Shown here one piece after another: positions 6,977 to 14,313 of a stretch of DNA of 19,708 nt; position 1 is the stretch's first letter, and every line of letters begins with the position of its first letter. The stretch comes from Microcaldota archaeon (GTDB lineage Archaea; Micrarchaeota; Micrarchaeia; Anstonellales; Bilamarchaeaceae): NCBI GenBank assembly GCA_020726005.1, contig DYTL01000005.1, forward strand, positions 1 through 19,708, given 5' to 3'. The notes beneath the pieces were generated by a model. That model had not been told where the DNA came from, made no database searches, and saw only the letters and a program-made list of their open reading frames with translations. The translations under genes and the position numbers were made by a program.

Positions 6977-8743
6977 TCATATTTTTGAGATTATCCATAA
7001 GATGGAAATTATGCTTCCGATTATTATAAGTGGCGCAGCAATTTTCGCAACTGCAATTGTTGCATTTACAGTTGAAATTATTTCTATACTTTGTTTTGCA
7101 CCGAGCACGTTTATCTTGAATCTATTTTTGAACGACGCAAATGATGCGGGTTGAACATCGTCTATCGCTTCTCGCACAGCTTCTTTTATTGTTTCAAGAA
7201 TGTTGATCTCTTCTTCTATGGGATTAAGCACGCCACGTACTACATTCGTTGAATGTGTATCAGTAGTATAAATACCAATCTCAAAATTCATTTTTTTCTG
7301 TTTCTCTAATTCTTTAATTTCACTAATTATTTTTTCGCGCACCTCTGGTTTAATTCCATTTGAATCTATAAGCACAAGAACATATTTTGGTTCGGTTGAA
7401 AAAACCGCGACTTTTATTCCGGCAAGCCCGAGTTTCGGAATTTTCGGATATTTTTGGGAAATTCCGATTTGTAAATTGTTTTTCTCCTGTTTTTTTGAGA
7501 GTGAATCCATAACCGCATCCAAATAATTAAATCCAATTGCACTTCCCGGTTCGAAACTGGTTATATCCCCTGTTTCAGCATTATGTTGATCTATAATAGA
7601 AACCATGGGAACGTATTTTTCTCCTGCTCCAATTATTGCGAGTCCAAGCCCGAAATTCACATCCTCTGTTGTTTGTGGTGCACGTGAAATTCCAACAAAT
7701 GCGGAATTATTAAACATCAAGCATTCTGCAAAACACTCCATACAAAAACCGCGCGAAAAACCAACTGAGGATTTTGCAAAATTTGCGTTTTTAAATCCAT
7801 AATCAAAAGATGAAACTATCTTTACAAGCTCATGTGAAGCTACGGGATTCAAATCATGAGTAACCGTTCCATGAAAAATGAAAGAAACGATTTTATATTT
7901 TTCCTTCAACTTTTCTGCAAGCAAATGAGAGAAATTACTGCCTCCTAATGAGCCAAATGGACCATAATGCACATAAGGAATTACAAATGCAATCGTACTT
8001 TCTTTTTTCTTGAAAAGAAATGCTGAAATAATGGTTTCAACCTCTTCTCCTACACGCTCAAATTCTTCTTCTATACTCTTAGATTCATAAAACCAGTGCG
8101 CTAAGAAAAGTGAAACCACATCCAATGTATTAAGTCCGAAATTCCTTTTCATTGGAGCATTAATTATAAGAAAAAATGTATATACAAATCCAAGAAAAAC
8201 TACCGACGCAATTATGAATTTTCCAATTATTAGTATCGGTTCACCGGATATTGAAATTATGCTTCCTGAAATAAGAAAAAATCCGTAAAGAATAATTTGA
8301 ATAACTGCAAAAAGAAATGCACGCCATTTCAAAATAAAGACAAAACGGGCTATTACAAACCAGGTTGCAAAAGCTATCGAGGCCGCAAAAAAAATTATTA
8401 CCTCCTTGTTTTGGGAAGGAGTATTTATTAGTAAGAAATAAGCAAAATAGGCAAGCGCATAGATTATTTGTCCTAATAAAGAAGCAGCAAGTATACGCTT
8501 AAAGTGTATTCGCCTTATTATGAGTTTAATAATCATTGAAGTTAATATCGCTGGTATAGAAAGAAGGAATAATCCTTGAAGCGCACCTTGAAAAATACTT
8601 TCAACACTTGTTTTTTCTAAAATCAGAGAAGTAAAAACGCCAAAAACTAACCCTATTAATATCATGAACGAAAGAAGATATTTTGCACGTGGTAGTGAAA
8701 CGAATATATTAGTAAGTTCAACTGCTTTTTTTATATTGCTCAT
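6977..8743 (-). CDS. DUF2070 family membrane protein with histidine-rich soluble domain
   Basis: A 588-residue archaeal protein of unknown function. Hydrophobic segments lie at about 22-42, 53-75, 85-106, 115-138, 143-164 and 170-196. A soluble region (about 200-560) follows, then one more hydrophobic segment at 565-586 that would anchor the C-terminus. The soluble part has family-typical motifs HYGPFGSLGGSNF (259-271), HGTVTHDLNP (291-300), DQHNAETGD (385-393) and TDTHSTN (494-500). The histidines and aspartates (H259, H291, H296, D297, D385, H387, D495, H497) look like a metal-binding hydrolase site; this is inference, as the family is uncharacterised. ATG at 8743 has only a weak Shine-Dalgarno but a TATA-like TTTATTAAATTT about 24 bases upstream, suggesting a leaderless transcript. 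It is the first gene of a likely three-gene operon with the methyltransferase and tyrS. Confidence 0.88.
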   Translation of the reverse strand: MSNIKKAVELTNIFVSLPRAKYLLSFMILIGLVFGVFTSLILEKTSVESIFQGALQGLFLLSIPAILTSMIIKLIIRRIHFKRILAASLLGQIIYALAYFAYFLLINTPSQNKEVIIFFAASIAFATWFVIARFVFILKWRAFLFAVIQIILYGFFLISGSIISISGEPILIIGKFIIASVVFLGFVYTFFLIINAPMKRNFGLNTLDVVSLFLAHWFYESKSIEEEFERVGEEVETIISAFLFKKKESTIAFVIPYVHYGPFGSLGGSNFSHLLAEKLKEKYKIVSFIFHGTVTHDLNPVASHELVKIVSSFDYGFKNANFAKSSVGFSRGFCMECFAECLMFNNSAFVGISRAPQTTEDVNFGLGLAIIGAGEKYVPMVSIIDQHNAETGDITSFEPGSAIGFNYLDAVMDSLSKKQEKNNLQIGISQKYPKIPKLGLAGIKVAVFSTEPKYVLVLIDSNGIKPEVREKIISEIKELEKQKKMNFEIGIYTTDTHSTNVVRGVLNPIEEEINILETIKEAVREAIDDVQPASFASFKNRFKINVLGAKQSIEIISTVNATIAVAKIAAPLIIIGSIISILWIISKI

Positions 8744-8760
8744 AAATTTCTTTCAAGAAG

Positions 8761-8772
8761 AAATTTAATAAA
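8761..8772 (-). promoter_or_regulatory. TATA-like box for the DUF2070 operon
   Basis: On the minus strand the sequence reads TTTATTAAATTT, centred about 24 bases before the ATG at 8743. This is the distance expected for transcription starting at or very near the start codon, and the lack of a strong Shine-Dalgarno site agrees with leaderless initiation. Confidence 0.45.
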
Positions 8773-8809
8773 GAGACCTATTTTAAATTCTGTTCGCTAA
8801 TGAATATTT

Positions 8810-8998
8810 GTGAATCCAATAGTACTTGAAACAATAAATAAAGATACAACACAGGATCCGTATAAAAAAATATTAAAATAGTACTTACAATAGTATCAAA
8901 GCCCGTAACAAAACAAACAAAGCAATCTTGGAAATATTTATCAAAAAGTAGGTAGAATAGAAGAAGCAAACGCTGATCTCAAAAATATGAAGAATTAA
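8810..8998 (+). pseudogene. Possible remnant of a TPR-repeat protein gene
   Basis: One reading frame through this gene-free interval carries three internal stops (TAG 8879, TAG 8891, TAA 8906) and ends at TAA 8996. Its last part (from 8921) reads NLGNIYQKVGRIEEANADL, which fits the TPR consensus L-G-x2-Y-x3-G-x4-A at each key position (L7, G8, Y11, G15, A20). Upstream in the same frame is ETINKDTTQDPYKKILK. No start codon gives a complete protein. This is either a decayed TPR gene or a chance match; the frame has no more stops than random AT-rich sequence would give, so only the motif supports it. Confidence 0.25.
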
Positions 8999-9011
8999 TA
9001 AAATAATTATT

Positions 9012-9635
9012 ATGTATATCTGTCCGAAATGCGGTACGCAGGAAGGCACGAAAAAATTTATCGGCCCTTTTTGCATAGACTGCTATTACTTTAGAATAAA
9101 TGTTCCTGATAAGGTTGAGCTTCAGCAATGCAAACGTTGTTTGAAAATAAAATTTGGGAGTAAATGGACTAGATCTTCAGAAAGAAAAATTAAGGATTAT
9201 GTGAAAAGCAAATTCAAAGGCGAATTTACAAATGCGGAATTCCTCCTAGACAAGAAAAAAGCACTTTTCATTATAGAAAAAGATGGTGCGAAAACCGAAA
9301 TTGAAAAAACGATAAACTTCAATTTTAATCTGGATATTTGCCCTGAATGCAATAAAAAAGCAGGCGGATATTTTGAAGCAATAATTCAGTTGCGCGGAAA
9401 CAGTGATAGAATTAAAAAATATTTTAGGATTTTTGAAAAAGAGTTAGATAAAGTGGAGACATTCGTAAGTAAAGTTGTAGAACTTAAAGAGGGGTTAGAT
9501 ATTTATGTAGGAAATACTCGTGTCGTACTTGCAATAATAAAAAGATTAGGGCTTAGACATACAATAAGCACAAAACTTGCAGGACAAAAACAAGGAAAAC
9601 GAGTATATAGGACGAGTTTTGCAATACGATTATAA
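9012..9635 (+). CDS. NMD3-family protein (archaeal homologue of the 60S export adaptor)
   Basis: A 207-residue protein related to the N-terminal half of eukaryotic NMD3, which binds the large ribosomal subunit; the archaeal role is presumed to be in subunit maturation. Four cysteine pairs at C4/C7, C21/C24, C40/C43 and C110/C113 form two zinc-binding modules. YFEAIIQLRG (120-129), EGLDIYVGN and the closing KLAGQKQGKRVYRTSF match the family. It lacks the longer C-terminal part of many archaeal NMD3 proteins and is among the shorter versions. ATG at 9012 has no ribosome binding site, and an A/T tract 20-30 bases upstream may be the promoter. It stands alone, between the divergent DUF2070 operon and the convergent pilus operon, with a hairpin after its stop. 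Confidence 0.88.
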   Translation: MYICPKCGTQEGTKKFIGPFCIDCYYFRINVPDKVELQQCKRCLKIKFGSKWTRSSERKIKDYVKSKFKGEFTNAEFLLDKKKALFIIEKDGAKTEIEKTINFNFNLDICPECNKKAGGYFEAIIQLRGNSDRIKKYFRIFEKELDKVETFVSKVVELKEGLDIYVGNTRVVLAIIKRLGLRHTISTKLAGQKQGKRVYRTSFAIRL

Positions 9636-9642
9636 CAATAAC

Positions 9643-9670
9643 CCGCATAAATGGATTCTATGCGGTTTAT
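9643..9670 (+). terminator. Terminator hairpin after the NMD3 gene
   Basis: CCGCATA (9643-9649) pairs exactly with TATGCGG (9659-9665) around a 9-base loop, and TTTATTTATAAACTTTTC follows. It begins 7 bases after the stop codon of the NMD3 gene. The stem is GC-rich compared with its surroundings. Confidence 0.5.
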
Positions 9671-9697
9671 TTATAAACTTTTCTGTAAAACAATATA

Positions 9698-9827
9698 CAG
9701 TAATTCCGAACATCTTCTACAACTAAACCATTCGCGCGAACCGAACAATATATTGGTTTTATAATTAAACTATTTTTTTGCGTTTTTTAGCGAATTTATA
9801 TAATTTCAAAATCGGAAGGTTTTTATT
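9698..9827 (+). repeat. Dispersed intergenic repeat, copy 2 (full length)
   Basis: About 130 bases nearly identical to 19510-19638. In order: CAGTAATTCCGAACATCTTC; the 10-base perfect palindrome TTCGCGCGAA (9731-9740); five bases later a second perfect palindrome CAATATATTG (9746-9755); T-runs T7-GCG-T6; AGCGAATTTATATAATTTC; and AAAATCGGAAGGTTTTTATT. It lies between the convergent NMD3 and prepilin genes. Differences from the 19510 copy are limited to the T-run region (one indel and a few substitutions) in the shared part. Confidence 0.9.
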
Positions 9828-9844
9828 ATCCTTCCAATCTATAA

Positions 9845-9880
9845 CTCTTATAACTTTTGAAAAGCAACAGTTTTTAAGAG
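9845..9880. terminator. Possible hairpin downstream of the prepilin gene
   Basis: CTCTTA (9845-9850) pairs with TAAGAG (9875-9880), and an inner AACT/AGTT pair could extend the stem with small internal loops. It lies 3 bases from the prepilin stop on the minus strand, so it may mark the end of the pilus operon transcript. No strong T-run follows on the minus strand, so confidence is low. Confidence 0.25.
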
Positions 9881-9882
9881 GT

Positions 9883-10428
9883 CTATGCCTTTAACACCAC
9901 ATCTCTAATTGTAGCATATATCATTCTATTTATACTTGTGTCGGGATCATCTTCAAAATTATACCATATTATGAAATAACCCGCGAATTGTTGCCCTGCA
10001 AGAATTGAAACATTAGTAGCTGTTGCGCCTGCAATTTTTTTGCATGGTATTGCCTTAAATATTTCTGATGTTCCTGACTGAATGGTTTTTGGGAGTGTAA
10101 TTGATCCTGAATCAACATGGCTTTTATTTGCTTCGTTTGGTAGAGTGGTGGTGCAACTTATATTTGAAATAATTATTGCGCGCCCCTGACCATTTTGTAA
10201 AGTTATACTAAGATTATTTGTTTTGGTATTACTATCGTAATATACCATAGGTAGTGGGTTATTACATGCAAAACCAGGACTCATTTCGCACATTTGTACA
10301 GTCCTTTGGCCTTGTGTCCACATATAAAGTGTAGCAATAACTATCGCAATTATTAAAATAGCCCATCCATAAGTCATTAAATACTCAATAGCTGCTTGTC
10401 CTTTCTTTTTTTCTAATATTTTATTCAG
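9883..10428 (-). CDS. Class III (type IV-like) prepilin with a probable CTG start
   Basis: The filament subunit of the adjacent assembly system, exported and cleaved by a prepilin peptidase that is not in this window. From the CTG at 10428 the 181-residue precursor starts MNKILEKKKG, then QAAIEYLMTYGWAI: a short basic leader, a cleavage site after G10, glutamate at +5 of the mature protein, and a hydrophobic stretch to about residue 37. That is the archaeal class III signal peptide. The first ATG (10377) would remove the cleavage site, so it is not the real start. An in-frame stop lies just upstream of the CTG, no ATG, GTG or TTG is available, and AGGTGG lies 5-10 bases before the CTG. Four cysteines (47, 55, 92, 129) may form disulfides. 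The gene begins 33 bases after the TadC-like gene. Confidence 0.85.
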   Translation of the reverse strand: MNKILEKKKGQAAIEYLMTYGWAILIIAIVIATLYMWTQGQRTVQMCEMSPGFACNNPLPMVYYDSNTKTNNLSITLQNGQGRAIIISNISCTTTLPNEANKSHVDSGSITLPKTIQSGTSEIFKAIPCKKIAGATATNVSILAGQQFAGYFIIWYNFEDDPDTSINRMIYATIRDVVLKA

Positions 10429-10432
10429 TTAA

Positions 10433-10438
10433 ACCACC
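10433..10438 (-). promoter_or_regulatory. Ribosome binding site that decides the prepilin start
   Basis: On the minus strand the sequence reads TAGGTGGTTTAACTG. GGTGG is 5 bases before the CTG at 10428-10426 and is far from the first ATG (about 55 bases). Its placement supports translation from CTG and a complete signal peptide. An A/T-rich TATAAAA tract is present a little further upstream (about 10446-10453), but is too near for a leadered promoter, so read-through from the operon is more likely. Confidence 0.6.
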
Positions 10439-10461
10439 TATTTGTCTTTTATATGCACCTT

Positions 10462-11529
10462 CTATATAAGCATACCTACAAAAAATGATTCAAGAATTGC
10501 TAAAACTAAGAAATAAACCAAATATGCAACTATAATTATGAATGGAAAGTATTTTAATCCTTGATTTTTGGAACCTGCTTGTATTATTCCAATAATTAAT
10601 GACGAAATAAGCACCGTTATAAATATTGTTCCGAGCGAAAAATAGAAAAAATCAGAAGAGGTTATGAGAGGTGCAGCTGAAGGTTTTATGAATGACATAG
10701 TTTCAATAGTAATTTGAGTTCCAAATGAAAAGGATTTTTCCAATATTCCAAGAAGTTTGTTTACTACTGCAAAAAGAAAGGGAGCTCCAAACGCGGCTGA
10801 AAATAGTATGAATATTTCGTAGATAACCATTGACGCTGCAATATCTTTTTTGAGAATCGCGGTTTCGCGCGCATCCGCAGCAGTTATTTCTAATATTTTA
10901 GCAATTTCACCGCCTGTAATTGATGCTTGTTTTATAAGAGCAAGAGTACGCCCAAGTATTTTAGAATCAAAACGTTCATTCAATTTATCAAGCGCAGAAC
11001 CAAGAGATTCGCCACTGAAAGTTCCTTTTATCACGTTTTTTACTTCAACAGATAAAATTCCGAATTCAGGTTTTGCTGCATACCATATCGCTTGGTCTAA
11101 AGTCATGCCTGCGCGTACGTTCGCACCTATAAGCGTAAGGAAATCCGGAAGCATAACTTCAACAGCATTCTTCCTTGTTTCAGTAAGCAATATAAGCACT
11201 GCTGAAACTAATGTATAAAATATAAAAAGCACGAATGCAAACGAAATAGCAAAAATAATTATAAATATTATAATTTTAAGCGCGATTATTTGTGAGGTCA
11301 ATGAAGGTATAATATTACTAATGAGCAAAAAGAAATAATTTTGGTATCCAGGAAGTAAAAAGAGCACAAGTGAAAGGAAAAATGTTGCCGTAGTTAGCAA
11401 TACAATTAAATAACCGGCAAATGCTTCAGATGATAAAATTATCCCCGCTGAGTGTATTCTTTTTTCGAATGATTGTATCCATTCTCTTGAAAATACTCTT
11501 CCAAAACTTTCAAAACTTATTAATGCCAT
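10462..11529 (-). CDS. TadC/FlaJ-like pilus assembly membrane protein (type II secretion F domain)
   Basis: A 355-residue inner-membrane platform protein that would couple the assembly ATPase to the filament subunits. Hydrophobic segments lie at about 37-60, 65-115 (two), 235-262, 295-318 and 328-352. The cytoplasmic type II secretion F domain (about 128-245) begins LPDFLTLIGANVRAGMTLDQAI and contains GESLGSALDKLNERF and ITGGEIAKILEITAADAR. I use the ATG at 11529, four bases after the preceding stop, over an ATG at 11571 that would overlap the upstream gene by 38 bases. Together with the 292-residue upstream partner it makes a split pair, as in bacterial TadB/TadC; archaellum-type FlaJ is instead one long protein. 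Confidence 0.88.
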   Translation of the reverse strand: MALISFESFGRVFSREWIQSFEKRIHSAGIILSSEAFAGYLIVLLTTATFFLSLVLFLLPGYQNYFFLLISNIIPSLTSQIIALKIIIFIIIFAISFAFVLFIFYTLVSAVLILLTETRKNAVEVMLPDFLTLIGANVRAGMTLDQAIWYAAKPEFGILSVEVKNVIKGTFSGESLGSALDKLNERFDSKILGRTLALIKQASITGGEIAKILEITAADARETAILKKDIAASMVIYEIFILFSAAFGAPFLFAVVNKLLGILEKSFSFGTQITIETMSFIKPSAAPLITSSDFFYFSLGTIFITVLISSLIIGIIQAGSKNQGLKYFPFIIIVAYLVYFLVLAILESFFVGMLI

Positions 11530-11533
11530 ATCA

Positions 11534-12412
11534 TCACAATACGTATCTAGGCCTCGCCGATTCCATAACACTTAGAAAAACAAACTGAACTACAGCAATA
11601 AACGCAATTATATAGATAAGTGAAATTGAATTTATTCCAATCATTCCTCCACTTACAAGTGAAAAAAGAATTATTGCGAACGCTACACCTAATGAAGGGA
11701 AAACTATTCCAAATATCATGAAAAACATTACCATTGGGTTAAGTTTATGTCCATATTCTTTAAGTGAAATCGCTTGCTCTTTTGCGATTTGATTTAGTAC
11801 AACCTCAAGCGAAGAAGCTACATCTGCACCTGACGATAAAGCATTGGAAAGCTGCATCATTATTCTAGAATATGCATTACTCGGCGAATCTGCACCAGAT
11901 TCCCGTATTGCTTGTCCCATAGGCACGCCTAAATTTATTTTTTCTATTATTTTCCTGAATTCTTCACTCACAGTTCCATAACCTGAAGAAACACCTACAA
12001 GCGAATCAAATAAAGGCATACCTGCACGTAATGCAATAAAAACATGCCTTCCAGCGAAAATGAGCTCTGTTTCTATTTCTTTTCTTCTTTTGATTATTTT
12101 AGCTTCTGGATAACGCATTATGTAAGAAAACATACCTAGTGCAATAAATGGAAATGCGACAAGTGTAAAAAGTAGATTTATCTGCATTATTTCAAGTATA
12201 ATCGCAACAAAAATTGCAATACCTATTGAGAGATATATCGTTAAAATTATTGTTTTTTCCAAAAATTTTACTGGACTTTCAGGACTATTCGCAAGATAAA
12301 GTTTTTTCTTTAAATCAGGAAAGTATATTAAAAATGATTCAGCAAATGAGTGTTCTAATTTTTTCCGAAATCGGGTCTGTCTTGAAACCACTGCAGCTAA
12401 TTTTTCTTCCAT
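11534..12412 (-). CDS. TadB/FlaJ-like pilus assembly membrane protein (type II secretion F domain)
   Basis: A 292-residue membrane protein of the same family as the downstream 355-residue one. Two hydrophobic segments at about 52-73 and 79-98 precede the F domain (118-245), which has FAGRHVFIALRAGMPLFDSL, VPMGQAIRESG and LSSGADVASSLEVVLNQIAKEQ. Three hydrophobic stretches follow at about 226-255 and 262-284. It probably pairs with the next gene product to form the platform on which the ATPase acts. The gene lies 75 bases after the repeat coiled-coil gene, the largest gap in the operon; AAAAGG is a weak ribosome binding site. The gap has a short direct repeat (GTGCACTATT / GTACACTATT) and might hold an internal promoter. 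Confidence 0.88.
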   Translation of the reverse strand: MEEKLAAVVSRQTRFRKKLEHSFAESFLIYFPDLKKKLYLANSPESPVKFLEKTIILTIYLSIGIAIFVAIILEIMQINLLFTLVAFPFIALGMFSYIMRYPEAKIIKRRKEIETELIFAGRHVFIALRAGMPLFDSLVGVSSGYGTVSEEFRKIIEKINLGVPMGQAIRESGADSPSNAYSRIMMQLSNALSSGADVASSLEVVLNQIAKEQAISLKEYGHKLNPMVMFFMIFGIVFPSLGVAFAIILFSLVSGGMIGINSISLIYIIAFIAVVQFVFLSVMESARPRYVL

Positions 12413-12487
12413 ATCATAACCTTTTGTGCACTATTTTTGTACACTATTCTACATTATAATACCTTATAATCATATACTTTGTATTAT

Positions 12488-14305
12488 TCAACCGAAATAT
12501 TTATCTATTGTTTCTTTTTTAAGTCCTGACTCGATTGCTATACACTCCCTTGCATTAGTAAGCAGTTCAAGTTTAGTTGTTTTTCCATTTTCAAACTCCT
12601 TGTATTTTTCCTCATGATGGGCATGCATATATTTTAGAAGCTCTTCCTCTTTCATGTTTACTATGGAAAGTATTTTTTCTATTTCTTCAGTTATAAAAGA
12701 TTCGAGTGCTTCATGCTTTTTGCTCTGAATAACAGAAAAAATCTCCTTTCTTATTGTGTTTTTAAGCGAAAGAAATTCTGCCGAATAGGAAAATTTTATT
12801 TCTTGTATGCGCGCGTTTGTTTTTTCAACAACGTATTTATCATTTTTAAGCGAAGCCATATTGCGCAATTTTTCAAGTACAATTTCATGTTTTCTTATGA
12901 AAAAAGATTCGCATTTACCGCTTACAATTTCGAACTGCGTCAAGAGATTCTCCAAATCCAATACTAACATATCATAAATTGCCTTTTTCTTTTCTTTATC
13001 ATTCATTGCAATTCTCAGGGAAAATGAAAATCCATCCAATGTTTTAGAAAGCTGCTCGCGGTATTGTTTTATAAGATTTTCTTTTGCTATTGAAAATTCC
13101 ATCTTTTGATCTATTTCAGTAGAATTGAAGAAATTCATTGAATAAGAAACGGTTATTCCAGGCGTTTTTTGTATTCTGGAAAACACGTCTCTCAGCTCTG
13201 CGATTTTATTTGTAATTTCTTGCCTTACATGAAGGCTCTCTTCTTTGAATAATTGTTTTGTAAGTTCAAGCATCCTTTTTTTTATTTCAATAACATTGCC
13301 TATTTCTAATTTGCGTGGTACAGTACCTTCTATCTTAGCATACTCATGCTCGGCTGATTGTTCTAAAGGTATAGAAAGTAAAGAAGGAACAAGAAGTGAA
13401 ATGTTTTCGTGATTTTCAATATAGGGGATTTCAGAAACTTCACCAATAATCTCTTTTGTTCCTTGCGAAAAAATGTCTTTATTTATAGGAATTACCATTT
13501 CTTTCTGTACGTTTTTATTTTCATCATGCATTTTATGTGATGGAAAAATTTCTTTTACTGTTTCAATTTCTTCAACGACTTTTGGTTCGGTTGGCTCTTC
13601 CTCCTCGAGATCGATTTGTTTTTTATCAGGTTCTTCAAGTTCTTTACTAATCTTAGGTCTTGCGCGTTCTTTTTCAACGTCCTTCTCAAATTCAAAAGGA
13701 GAAATGGGTTTTGTCTTAACGTGCTCTGATACTGAAGAAATTTCTTCAACGACTTTTGGTTCGGTTGGCTCTTCCTCCTCGAGATCGATTTGTTTTTTAT
13801 CAGGTTCTTCAAGTTCTTTACTAATCTTAGGTCTTGCGCGTTCTTTTTCAACGTCCTTCTCAAATTCAAAAGGAGAAATGGGTTTTGTCTTAACGTGCTC
13901 TGATACTGAAGAAATTTCTTCAACGACTTTTGGTTCGGTTGGCTCTTCTTCCTCGGTTTTTTTCGCAGCATCAGCTTTTTGCGATGCTTTTGCTACGGAA
14001 AGAACGTGTTTTACCACGCGCTGGATTTTTATTGCACTAGCAACCTTAGGCAATGAAGAAACTTTTTGCTTGGGTTTTTCACGTACTACTGGTGTCTCAA
14101 TATGTGCAAACGGTATTCCCAATACTTTCGCTATTTTCACTATTCTCTCATAATCGTTCAAAATATCCTGATATGTTTTATCTACAAACTCTTCTGGTGA
14201 AAAATCTATTGTTTTCGGAAGTTCTACAGTTCCATCATAAGGTTCTTTTTTACCCGCATTTTTTTCGGTTTTTTTCACTTCCTCGACAAGCTCATAAAAA
14301 TCCAT
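12488..14305 (-). CDS. Cytoplasmic coiled-coil protein with a perfect 58-residue tandem repeat, in the pilus operon
   Basis: A 605-residue soluble protein of unknown function. Residues 1-72 look like a small helical domain (DFYELVEEVKK..., YQDILNDYERIVKIAKVLGI). Residues 75-117 are basic. Residues about 120-247 hold two identical 58-residue units plus part of a third, each unit rich in Glu, Lys and Pro (EEEEPTEPKVVEEI, KTKPISPFEFEKDVEKERAR). From about 330 to the end it is long charged alpha-helix with coiled-coil character. No signal peptide or membrane segment is seen, so it should be cytoplasmic. ATG at 14305 follows AGGGA at a good distance, 8 bases after the ATPase stop; another ATG at 14326 would overlap that gene. 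Being enclosed between the ATPase and the platform genes suggests a partner or scaffold of the pilus machine. Confidence 0.8.
   Translation of the reverse strand: MDFYELVEEVKKTEKNAGKKEPYDGTVELPKTIDFSPEEFVDKTYQDILNDYERIVKIAKVLGIPFAHIETPVVREKPKQKVSSLPKVASAIKIQRVVKHVLSVAKASQKADAAKKTEEEEPTEPKVVEEISSVSEHVKTKPISPFEFEKDVEKERARPKISKELEEPDKKQIDLEEEEPTEPKVVEEISSVSEHVKTKPISPFEFEKDVEKERARPKISKELEEPDKKQIDLEEEEPTEPKVVEEIETVKEIFPSHKMHDENKNVQKEMVIPINKDIFSQGTKEIIGEVSEIPYIENHENISLLVPSLLSIPLEQSAEHEYAKIEGTVPRKLEIGNVIEIKKRMLELTKQLFKEESLHVRQEITNKIAELRDVFSRIQKTPGITVSYSMNFFNSTEIDQKMEFSIAKENLIKQYREQLSKTLDGFSFSLRIAMNDKEKKKAIYDMLVLDLENLLTQFEIVSGKCESFFIRKHEIVLEKLRNMASLKNDKYVVEKTNARIQEIKFSYSAEFLSLKNTIRKEIFSVIQSKKHEALESFITEEIEKILSIVNMKEEELLKYMHAHHEEKYKEFENGKTTKLELLTNARECIAIESGLKKETIDKYFG
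13566..13957 (-). repeat. Perfect 174-base tandem repeat within a coding region
   Basis: The 174-base units 13573-13746 and 13747-13920 are identical base for base, and a partial third copy runs from 13921 to about 13955 with one mismatch near its end. 174 bases equal 58 codons, so the reading frame is kept. Identity at synonymous positions points to recent duplication or ongoing gene conversion. Confidence 0.95.
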
Positions 14306-14313
14306 AATTATCC

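Noticed and set aside
9883..10377. Prepilin starting at the first ATG (164 residues)
   Set aside because: It would delete the KKKG cleavage site and the conserved Q-A-A-I-E start of the mature protein, leaving no functional class III signal.
11530..11571. Longer start of the TadC-like gene at 11571
   Set aside because: It would overlap the upstream gene by 38 bases. The ATG at 11529 follows the stop by 4 bases.
12426..12473. Direct repeat GTGCACTATT / GTACACTATT in the 75-base gap as an operator
   Set aside because: Only two imperfect short copies with no other occurrence recognised; it may be chance.
13566..13957. Regular repeats as a possible CRISPR array
   Set aside because: Units are 174 bases, contiguous, without spacers and keep a reading frame; this is a coding tandem duplication.
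13555..13971. Minus-strand frame with Lys/Asn/Leu-rich repeats inside the same gene
   Set aside because: A frame-shifted shadow of the same tandem repeat, with no ribosome binding site.
13473..14153. Long plus-strand frame (226 codons, serine-rich) opposite the repeat coiled-coil gene
   Set aside because: It mirrors the Glu/Lys-rich repeats on the minus strand (GAA/GAG codons read as TTC/CTC), giving an artificial Ser/Phe-rich product. No start signals or family; the minus-strand gene fits the operon.
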